From JALYRV01 sp036675475 (GTDB lineage: Bacteria > Acidobacteriota > Vicinamibacteria > Vicinamibacterales > SCN-69-37), in contig JAKFEY010000084.1 in the NCBI GenBank assembly GCA_036675475.1, forward strand, positions 1 to 6,206: a stretch of DNA of 6,206 bases. The letters run 5' to 3'. A program made the translations under genes and the position numbers. Within the stretch, counting starts at the first letter, position 1, and every line of letters begins with the position of its first letter. The notes beneath the pieces were generated by a model. The model was not told the DNA's origin. It saw nothing but the letters and a program-made list of their open reading frames with translations, and did no database searches. Below, in pieces: positions 1 to 5,484 of the stretch.

Positions 1-378
1 CTGTCGCGGGCGGCGGCATCGCGGGCGGCCATCGACCTGAGCGACGGCCTGGCCGACGGCGTGCGGCGGCTCGCCGAGGCCGCCGGCTGCGGCATGCGCC
101 TCGACGCCGCGGCCCTGCCCATCGACCCGGCGGCCCGCGCCGTTTGCGCGGCCCTGGGCATCGATCCCATGGCGGCGTCCGTGGCCGGCGGCGACGACTA
201 CGAGCTGCTCTTCACGGTGCCGGCACGCCTCCGCGGGCGCTTCAGGGCGGCCCGTGCAAACATGGGCACGCTCGTCACCCGCATCGGCGTGGTGACCGCC
301 GAATCCAGCCTCACCCTGGAGGGGGCCGAAGGCATCGACCTCCGCACGCTCGGCTTCGATCATTTCCAGTCCCGGTAG
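1..378 (+). CDS. thiL: Thiamine-monophosphate kinase ThiL, C-terminal part (5' end outside window)
   Basis: ThiL phosphorylates thiamine monophosphate with ATP to give thiamine diphosphate, the last step of cofactor B1 synthesis in the cytoplasm. The frame is open from base 1 and gives 125 residues before the TAG. Two family hallmarks are visible: AIDLSDGLADG followed by a helix RRLAEAAGC (residues about 10-30), and AGGDDYELLFTVP (about 61-73), the Gly-Gly-Asp-Asp-Tyr-Glu-Leu signature of the ThiL C-terminal AIRS-type domain. A TRIGVV stretch follows near the end, as usual in the family. ThiL is normally about 320-330 residues, so roughly the first 200 lie upstream of the window. No internal break is seen in the visible part. 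The following gene is 103 bases away with its own promoter-like sequence, so co-transcription is not required. The identification is firm; the upstream half cannot be judged. Confidence 0.93.
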   Translation: MSRAAASRAAIDLSDGLADGVRRLAEAAGCGMRLDAAALPIDPAARAVCAALGIDPMAASVAGGDDYELLFTVPARLRGRFRAARANMGTLVTRIGVVTAESSLTLEGAEGIDLRTLGFDHFQSR

Positions 379-405
379 GCCTTCGCCATATTTTCGCCGT
401 CACGG

Positions 406-434
406 TTGACCGCGGCCCCGCTCGGCCGTACCCT
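406..434 (+). promoter_or_regulatory. Putative sigma-70-type promoter for the 3D-domain gene
   Basis: TTGACC (406-411, five of six matches to TTGACA) is followed after exactly 17 bases by TACCCT (429-434, three of six matches to TATAAT). The start point would fall near 441, giving a leader of about 40 bases before the ATG at 482. The weak -10 box and high GC content make this a prediction only. If real, it rules out the alternative TTG start at 434, which would lie inside the -10 box. Confidence 0.35.
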
Positions 435-464
435 TGCAGAGGCGCACTTCGCGGCTCGGCCGTA

Positions 465-471
465 GAGGGGG
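465..471 (+). promoter_or_regulatory. Ribosome binding site that favours the ATG at 482
   Basis: GAGGGGG ends 10 bases before the ATG at 482. The in-frame TTG at 434 would add 16 arginine- and glycine-rich residues (starting MQRRTSRLGRR) ahead of the membrane anchor and lacks a good Shine-Dalgarno sequence, so 482 is the preferred start. Confidence 0.55.
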
Positions 472-481
472 CCAGAACACC

Positions 482-1198
482 ATGTGGATTTCCACGTCGC
501 TCCGCCGGAAGGTCCTTGCGACCCTCGTTGTGGCCGTCGGCCTCGTGTTTTTCTACGAGACCACCGCCATCGACTCGCAGTACGCGGCGCGCCTGTTCCG
601 TCAGGAGGCGCGGTCGGGCGTCGTCCAGGCCAGGACGTCGGCGACCGTCGAGGGGCGCGATCCGCTCCGGTTCACCGCCACGGCCTACTGCAAGGGCCAC
701 ACGACGGCGTCGGGCGTGGCCGTGCGCACGGGCATCGCCGCGGCCGACCCTGATCTGCTGCCCGTGGGCTCGGTCATACAGATTGGCAACACCCTCGAGC
801 CGTATCGCGGCATCTGGACGGTGATGGACACCGGCCCGAAGGTGCACGGCCGGCATGTGGACCTGTATGTGTGGAGCTGCCACGAGGCGCTGGCGTTCGG
901 CCGGCGGCCGGTGCAGGTGTCGGTGCTGCGCCTTGGCTGGAGCCCGCGCAACAGCACCCCGGCGCTGATCAAGCGGCTGTTCCAGCAGAACGAAGAAACG
1001 CTGCCTCCCCCGCCCGTCTGGCCGCCCGTGAGCGCCGCCAAGGCTGACGGCCAGGAAGAGGGCACGTCGGGCGAGGCGGTGCCGGCCGTTGCGCCGGGCA
1101 CCGGCCCGGACAAGCCGCTGCCTGCGGTCCCCGCGCTGGCGACGCCCGCGCCGGTCGTCAAAAAGCCGGGCGGCGGCGGAGAAATTCTACCCGGTTGA
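482..1198 (+). CDS. Membrane-anchored 3D (Asp-Asp-Asp) domain protein with proline-rich tail
   Basis: The predicted protein has 238 residues. Residues 7-10 (LRRK) are basic and are followed by a hydrophobic stretch at about 11-25, which looks like an N-terminal membrane anchor or uncleaved signal, with the rest outside the cytoplasm. Residues about 64-152 match the 3D domain, a double-psi beta-barrel fold shared with the C-terminal part of MltA-type lytic transglycosylases. The three name-giving aspartates are visible: D89 in AADPDLLPVGS, D116 in VMDTG and D127 in HVDLY. The typical HEALAFGRRPVQVSVL segment follows. Cysteines C70 and C133 could form a disulfide. Residues about 174-238 are rich in Pro, Ala and Gly and probably disordered. 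3D proteins are linked to peptidoglycan binding or cleavage; with no catalytic partner domain visible, the activity here is unproven. The gene has its own apparent promoter and Shine-Dalgarno sequence. Confidence 0.85.
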   Translation: MWISTSLRRKVLATLVVAVGLVFFYETTAIDSQYAARLFRQEARSGVVQARTSATVEGRDPLRFTATAYCKGHTTASGVAVRTGIAAADPDLLPVGSVIQIGNTLEPYRGIWTVMDTGPKVHGRHVDLYVWSCHEALAFGRRPVQVSVLRLGWSPRNSTPALIKRLFQQNEETLPPPPVWPPVSAAKADGQEEGTSGEAVPAVAPGTGPDKPLPAVPALATPAPVVKKPGGGGEILPG

Positions 1199-1212
1199 AT
1201 TTCCCCGGTTGA
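1181..1212 (+). repeat. Short imperfect direct repeat across the stop codon of the 3D gene
   Basis: CCCGGTTGA occurs at 1190-1198 and again at 1204-1212, a period of 14 bases. The flanks also match, with GAAATT before the first copy and GAATTT before the second. The first TGA is the real stop; the second is out of frame. It looks like a replication-slippage duplication. No function is evident. Confidence 0.5.
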
Positions 1213-1239
1213 GCCCCGTTTGGCCGCCCATGCTATTCT
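1209..1239 (+). promoter_or_regulatory. Putative extended -10 promoter for the outer-membrane protein gene
   Basis: TGCTATTCT (1231-1239) reads as an extended -10 element: TG, one base, then TATTCT (four of six matches to TATAAT). A TTGAGC at 1209-1214 could act as a -35 box but sits 19 bases away, which is long; an extended -10 tolerates a poor -35. The start point would fall near 1246, giving a leader of about 80 bases before the ATG at 1326. This is a prediction from motif matching only. Confidence 0.35.
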
Positions 1240-1242
1240 GAG

Positions 1243-1263
1243 GGGCCTTCTCCCAGCAGGCCC
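1243..1263 (+). other. Inverted repeat in the leader region of the outer-membrane protein gene
   Basis: GGGCCT (1243-1248) and AGGCCC (1258-1263) are perfect complements separated by nine bases, giving a six-pair GC-rich stem. No run of T follows, so it does not look like a standard intrinsic terminator. It could end transcription of the upstream 3D gene weakly, stabilise the 5' end of the downstream mRNA, or be chance in GC-rich DNA. Confidence 0.3.
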
Positions 1264-1325
1264 GTCGAGCGATCGGCGGAAGGTTCCAGCGCTCCCTTTG
1301 TTTCCCGTACCGGACGGTTTTGTTT

Positions 1326-2150
1326 ATGAGCAGACGTTTCTTGACGTGTGTGTTTGCGATCGCGGCGTTGTCGGCGGCCGCGCCTGAGACGGCCGACGCG
1401 CAGTACAGCGTGCCGCGCAGCTCCGAGCGCGCGGTCGGCGAGACCTACTGGGTCGAGGTCATGGGCGGGTTCTGGAACCCGACGCCCGCGGGCGTGATCC
1501 AGAGCGAAGAGTTCGGCATCGCCGGCACCGAGATCGATTTCATCGACGATCTGGGCTACGAGAAGAAGCGCTTCGGCGACTTCCGCGCCGTGATTCGTCC
1601 CGGCCGCAAGCACAAGCTGCGCGTGCAGTACGTGCCCGTCTCGTATACGTCCGAGACGATTTTCGAGCGCCGGATCGTCTTCAACGGCCAGGAATATCCG
1701 ATCGGCCTGCCGATCGCCACGCAGTTCGACTGGAAGGTGTGGCGCTTCGCCTACGAATGGGACTTCGTGTCGCGCGAAAAGTTCTTCGTCGGCGTGCTCC
1801 TCGAGGCCAAGTACACGAATGTCAACGCCGAGTTGAACAGCCCGATCCAGGCGCAGCCGGAGTTCTTCCGCGCGAAGGGCCCGGTGCCCGCGCTCGGCGG
1901 CATCGTCCGCGTGTACCCGGTGCCGAACGCCGCCGTGACGTTCGAGCTGTCGGGCATCAAGATTCCGCGCATCGACGACAAATACGAAGCGAAGTACATC
2001 GACTGGGATCTGTACGGCACCTACAACATCACGAACAACTTCGGCGTGACCGCCGGCTATCGCGTGATGGACGTGATGTTCATCGCCGACCGCGACGGCG
2101 GCGAAATGCAGCTGAAGGGTCTCTACTTCGGCGGAATCGCCAGGTTCTAG
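1326..2150 (+). CDS. Secreted protein, probable outer-membrane beta-barrel, family not recognised
   Basis: From the ATG at 1326 the protein has 274 residues. Residues 1-25 form a classic Sec signal peptide: basic MSRR, hydrophobic core to about 18, and an AXA cleavage site at A23-D24-A25 before Q26. The mature part shows alternating polar and hydrophobic stretches typical of beta strands, such as YWVEVMGGFW (41-50), HKLRVQYVPVSY (96-107), KFFVGVLLEAKY (152-163), GGIVRVYPVP (191-200) and FGVTAGYRVMDVMFIA (239-254). The chain ends GLYFGGIARF; a final phenylalanine after a strand is the usual recognition signal for outer-membrane barrel assembly. The length fits a barrel of about 8-12 strands. 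I do not recognise the family and see no enzyme motif. A TTG at 1320 would only add two residues. No Shine-Dalgarno sequence precedes the start; the leader is T-rich instead. The stop overlaps that of the facing GT-C gene. Confidence 0.75.
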   Translation: MSRRFLTCVFAIAALSAAAPETADAQYSVPRSSERAVGETYWVEVMGGFWNPTPAGVIQSEEFGIAGTEIDFIDDLGYEKKRFGDFRAVIRPGRKHKLRVQYVPVSYTSETIFERRIVFNGQEYPIGLPIATQFDWKVWRFAYEWDFVSREKFFVGVLLEAKYTNVNAELNSPIQAQPEFFRAKGPVPALGGIVRVYPVPNAAVTFELSGIKIPRIDDKYEAKYIDWDLYGTYNITNNFGVTAGYRVMDVMFIADRDGGEMQLKGLYFGGIARF

Positions 2151-4786
2151 CGGGTCAGCACCCGGACGTACACTCCGAGAAATCTTCGGTCCTGATTCTG
2201 CGGGTCGGCGTCGGCGGGGATGAACCCGCCGGCCGACTCGATCTGCAGGCGCGCCACGCCGCGCTCGTCGAAGGCAACCGGGACGAGGGCCGTTTCGCGC
2301 GGCTGCAGCTCGCGGTCGAACGGCTCGGCCGCGCCGACCACCGATACGCGGTTCCCCACCGGCGCGTTCACGATCTCCAACACCGCGGACTGCACGCCCG
2401 GATCCGCCTGCAGCACGACATTGGCGTAACGGGCGCCGCCGATCCAGAACGCGTCAGGCTCGGCATAGGCGCGATCATCGATGAAGTACACCGTCACGTT
2501 GCCATAGCGGAGCGCGCGCAGCGCCTTCTGCTGCGCGAGGCGCGTGGGCGCCGACACCGGCTGCAGCGAGAGCGCGCGGCCTTCGGCGCCGCGGACGGTG
2601 AGCGCGTTGACCGCGACCGGCAGCCGGAACTGAAGCGGCGCGTCGGCGAGCGTGGCAATCGGCTGCGGCGCGCGGCCGATGATGACGGCGCCGGGCGCGC
2701 CGCCCGGCTCGCCGGTGAGCGTGAACGTGCCCGCGGGCACCGAACCAAGACTGCGCTCGGCCTCGCGTCCGGCAACCGGCGGCAGCGCCACGCGCAGCGA
2801 GGTGACGGCGGTGTCTCGCGCGATGGCGCGGCGCGCGGCGAGATCGATGAGCAGCGCGTCGCCCTCGGCCAGGCGCGACAGGAACGCGACCTGGGCGCGT
2901 GAGGGCGCGGAGCCGTCGGCGCCTTGCGCGCGCAGCGACAGCACGGTGGCCACAGGCAACGCCAGCGCCAGCGCGGTGATGGTCACGGCGCCGGCCGCCA
3001 CGCGCGCGTGGCGCGGCGCCGCTGTTGCGAGAACGCGGGCGAGCAGCACGCCGGCGGCAACCGCGGCAGCAATTGTCACGAGCCAGATGGCCGTGACCGT
3101 GTAGAACTCCGGCAGCGGCAGCGACTCGCGTCCGAGCGCATCGTCGGCACGGAAGAAGGCCGGCAGGCCGCCCGTCCAGTCGATGAGCGGCGCCACCCAT
3201 TCGAACCACAGTCCGGCCTTGTGCTGCCGGATGTTCCACGCGAACAGGCCGCGCTCGGCAAAGGCGAGCGTCGCCGTGGCAAAGATCGTCCAGGCGAGTG
3301 CCGCGGCCAGCGCGGCGCGGAGCGCCGGATTACGCGCGCGCTGCCACGCGACCGCGGCGCCCGGCGCCAGTACGGGCAGCAGCACCGTGATGAGACGCGC
3401 GGGCACGCTCAGTCCCGCCCACCACATCGCATAGCTGGCCGATGCCGCGATGTACGTCACGACGAGCAGCAGCGTGAGCTGAAGCCGCGTCGACGCGCGC
3501 CAGGCAAGCGCGTGCGCGTGCCTGGGCTCTCCCGCGCGCGGACTAACCGCGAGGCCGATCACCCCCGCAACGAGCACGGGCGCGTACGGCAGCAGGCCAA
3601 ACTGCTGATCGAACAGCAGGCCCGCGAGGCCGCCGGGAATCCACGCGAGCCGGCTGTCGCTCGTGCCGCCCCACTGCGCAATGGGATTCGGCGTGCCGTA
3701 AATCACCTGGAACATCGCCAGCCAGGCGATCGCGGCGACGATGGGAGCGGCCAGAAACACGCCGAGGCTGCGGATGCCGCGCGGGAACAGGCGCAGCACA
3801 ATCATCAGGCCGAGGCCGGCGGCAAGCACCGAGAAGCGCGTGTGCAGCCACGGCAGCATGGCCAGCGCGGCGCCGACCGCGCCAATGGCAAACGGCCGCG
3901 GCACATCTCCGCGATCGAGCCGCAGCACGAGCCACAGTCCGCACGCCAGGGCCGCGCCGCCAAGCGCGTCGGGAAACACGAGGAAGCTCTGGAACGCCCA
4001 CGTGCACGACGCGGCAACGGCCGCCCATCCGAACCACGCGGCGCCGAAATCACCCGTCGCGATCCACGCAATCCGCCAGACGAGCGCGCTCGCCAGCGCC
4101 ATCACCACGAGCAGAAACACCACCGCGCCGGCATAGCCAGCCGCCGCGAACGCCGGCGCCACCAGCGCCGGCAGGCCGGGCGCGTGCACCGGATAAATCT
4201 CACCGTTCTTCCCGCGCACGAGATATTGCGGATGCAGATCGCCGGCCGCATACGCGGCGTAGTCCTTCTGCGCGTGATTGTTCTCGATGCGCAGGTCGCC
4301 GTCCTTGATCAGGCTCTGCGTGATGATCAGATAGTGCGGCTCGTCGCCGCCCGGGATCATCGGCGCCACGCGCCACGCGATCAATGACGTCGAGGCCAGC
4401 GCGATCAGGAACGCCGCGACCGTTGCGCGGTTCGCTGAAGTCGCGCATCCGCAGCGCGTGACCGCGGGCGCGAGCGCGCCGCCCCATCCGAGCACCAGCA
4501 CCGCCACCCAGATCAGCAGCACCAGCGGCCCGGCGAAGATCAGGCCCGCGTCGACGCCCGGCGTCCACGGCAGCAGCACCGCCACGAGCGGCAGCAGCGC
4601 GAACAGCGATGACGGCGGGCGCCACCACACGAGCATTGCCGCCGCCGCGCACGCGGCCGCAAGCGCGGGCCACGACGGCAGCGCCGCCAGCCAGCCGCTG
4701 TCCGCCGCGGCCGATACCGGCGCAAACACCGCGGCCGACAGCCACAGGGCCGCGCCCAGAATCACCGCGGTGATGGCGCGCGTCAC
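2147..4786 (-). CDS. GT-C fold, polyprenyl-phosphate-sugar dependent glycosyltransferase (GT39/ArnT-like), multi-pass membrane
   Basis: I place the start at the GTG at 4786, which overlaps the stop of the upstream glycosyltransferase by four bases (GTGA) and has AGGCGG five bases ahead. This gives 879 residues; reading back to 4963 adds a polar segment that is only a shadow of the upstream gene. The N-terminal ~620 residues are mostly hydrophobic helices, a dozen or so membrane spans. After the helix ending near 140 the first large outer loop carries GGDEPHYLIITQSL (146-159), with D148-E149 in the place of the acidic metal and donor-site motif of GT-C enzymes of the GT39 and ArnT type. GEIYPVHAPGLPALVAP (195-211) is also typical of such proteins. 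Residues about 622-879 form a soluble, probably periplasmic, strand-rich domain ending in FIPADADPQNQDRRFLGVYV. The likely job is moving a sugar from a polyprenyl-phosphate donor to an acceptor outside the inner membrane. Acceptor and sugar are unknown. It is the last gene of the visible operon. Confidence 0.82.
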   Translation of the reverse strand: MTRAITAVILGAALWLSAAVFAPVSAAADSGWLAALPSWPALAAACAAAAMLVWWRPPSSLFALLPLVAVLLPWTPGVDAGLIFAGPLVLLIWVAVLVLGWGGALAPAVTRCGCATSANRATVAAFLIALASTSLIAWRVAPMIPGGDEPHYLIITQSLIKDGDLRIENNHAQKDYAAYAAGDLHPQYLVRGKNGEIYPVHAPGLPALVAPAFAAAGYAGAVVFLLVVMALASALVWRIAWIATGDFGAAWFGWAAVAASCTWAFQSFLVFPDALGGAALACGLWLVLRLDRGDVPRPFAIGAVGAALAMLPWLHTRFSVLAAGLGLMIVLRLFPRGIRSLGVFLAAPIVAAIAWLAMFQVIYGTPNPIAQWGGTSDSRLAWIPGGLAGLLFDQQFGLLPYAPVLVAGVIGLAVSPRAGEPRHAHALAWRASTRLQLTLLLVVTYIAASASYAMWWAGLSVPARLITVLLPVLAPGAAVAWQRARNPALRAALAAALAWTIFATATLAFAERGLFAWNIRQHKAGLWFEWVAPLIDWTGGLPAFFRADDALGRESLPLPEFYTVTAIWLVTIAAAVAAGVLLARVLATAAPRHARVAAGAVTITALALALPVATVLSLRAQGADGSAPSRAQVAFLSRLAEGDALLIDLAARRAIARDTAVTSLRVALPPVAGREAERSLGSVPAGTFTLTGEPGGAPGAVIIGRAPQPIATLADAPLQFRLPVAVNALTVRGAEGRALSLQPVSAPTRLAQQKALRALRYGNVTVYFIDDRAYAEPDAFWIGGARYANVVLQADPGVQSAVLEIVNAPVGNRVSVVGAAEPFDRELQPRETALVPVAFDERGVARLQIESAGGFIPADADPQNQDRRFLGVYVRVLTR
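2151..2164 (+). other. Small hairpin just after the stop of the outer-membrane protein gene
   Basis: CGGGT (2151-2155) and ACCCG (2160-2164) can pair around a four-base loop, directly after the TAG at 2148-2150. There is no T run after it, and the same bases encode the last residues of the facing GT-C protein. It may help define the 3' end of the plus-strand mRNA but is weak evidence for a terminator. Confidence 0.2.
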
Positions 4787-5484
4787 ATCGGCCGCCTGTG
4801 AAGCCCCATCAGCAGCCGCACCCACGTGCGGAACGCCTGCCCCACCACTTTCCGGGTCAGCGAGCTGTTCGAGAAGACGTAGGTGATCGGAAACTCGCGA
4901 ATGCTGAGGCCGGCGTAACTGACCACGGCCAGCGCCTCGAGGTGAAAGTCGAACGACGTGCACACCATCGGCGCGTCCACAACCGCCTGCATCGCGCGCC
5001 GTGAGTAGCGTCGATAGCCCGACGTCACGTCTCTATAACCCGCCTGCCAGATTTTCCATCGCGGCCGGCGAATGGCCGCGTTCACCAGGTGCGCGGCCGC
5101 GCGCGACAGCACGCGCCTGTACGCGGGAACGTTTTTCGGCTGCGGGCGATACGACAGCACCAGATCCGCATCCGGCTGCGCGATGAGCGACGGCAGCAGA
5201 CCCGGATCATGGCTCAGGCCAGCATCCATCGTCACCACATACTCGTAATCGTGGGCGAGCGCGTATTTGAAGCCGTCGAGAATGGCGCCGGGAATGTGCG
5301 TGTTGCGGGCGTGATTGATGACGGTGGTGTCCGGCAGCGCGGCCGCGATCTCGCCCGTGCGGTCTTTCGAGCCGTCGTTCACGACAAGCACGGGCGCGTG
5401 CTTCGTCGCGCGCGTGACGACCTCGGCGATGTTCTCGGCCTCGTTATATGCGGGAATCACGACGAGGATCCGCTGGCCTTCCAT
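4783..5484 (-). CDS. Family 2 glycosyltransferase, polyprenyl-phosphate sugar synthase (DPM1-like)
   Basis: The protein has 233 residues with a GT-A fold. ILVVIPAYNEAENI (6-19) is the family 2 opening motif, VVNDGSKDRTGEI (34-46) the nucleotide-binding segment, and DVTSGYRRYSRRAMQ (152-166) the region conserved in dolichol-phosphate mannose synthase relatives. It has no C-terminal membrane helices, so it resembles the short single-domain DPM1 type acting at the inner face of the membrane. Such enzymes move a sugar from a nucleotide donor to a polyprenyl phosphate. The metal-binding motif reads MDAGLSHDP (86-94), where relatives have Asp-Ala-Asp: the second aspartate is glycine (G89). It starts one base inside the stop of the upstream nucleotidyltransferase (TGATG) with no clear Shine-Dalgarno sequence, so its translation probably depends on coupling. 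It overlaps the GT-C gene by four bases, suggesting that it makes that enzyme's lipid-linked donor. The sugar cannot be read from sequence. Confidence 0.88.
   Translation of the reverse strand: MEGQRILVVIPAYNEAENIAEVVTRATKHAPVLVVNDGSKDRTGEIAAALPDTTVINHARNTHIPGAILDGFKYALAHDYEYVVTMDAGLSHDPGLLPSLIAQPDADLVLSYRPQPKNVPAYRRVLSRAAAHLVNAAIRRPRWKIWQAGYRDVTSGYRRYSRRAMQAVVDAPMVCTSFDFHLEALAVVSYAGLSIREFPITYVFSNSSLTRKVVGQAFRTWVRLLMGLHRRPM
4792..4797 (-). promoter_or_regulatory. Shine-Dalgarno-like site supporting the GTG start at 4786
   Basis: On the minus strand AGGCGG lies five bases before the GTG at 4786, inside the last codons of the upstream glycosyltransferase. Together with the four-base stop-start overlap it supports this start over upstream in-frame ones. 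Confidence 0.45.

Noticed and set aside
382..398. Repeated TTCGCC after thiL
   Set aside because: Two six-base copies in GC-rich DNA with no further pattern are not significant, and no terminator-like hairpin with a T run is formed.
434..481. N-terminal extension of the 3D protein from a TTG start
   Set aside because: It would put 16 mostly polar and basic residues before the membrane anchor, overlaps the predicted -10 box and has a poorer ribosome site than the ATG at 482.
2130..2141. Hairpin GGCG/CGCC near the end of the barrel gene as a terminator
   Set aside because: The stem has only four pairs, lies inside coding sequence and is not followed by a T run. Such short GC stems are expected by chance here.
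1739..2902. Plus-strand open frame of 387 codons running across the convergent gene junction
   Set aside because: It is arginine-rich and low in complexity, covers the end of the barrel gene in another frame and the antisense of the GT-C gene, and has no recognisable motif.
2924..4387. Long plus-strand open frame (487 codons) opposite the GT-C gene
   Set aside because: It is very rich in Arg, Gly, Ala, His and Gln with no hydrophobic core, domain or start signal. It is the expected shadow of a GC-rich gene on the other strand, whose product has clear membrane helices and motifs.
4787..4963. N-terminal extension of the GT-C protein (59 residues)
   Set aside because: This segment lies fully inside the DPM1-like gene in another frame, is polar and unlike a membrane protein N-terminus, and the GTG at 4786 has a Shine-Dalgarno-like site and the typical four-base overlap.
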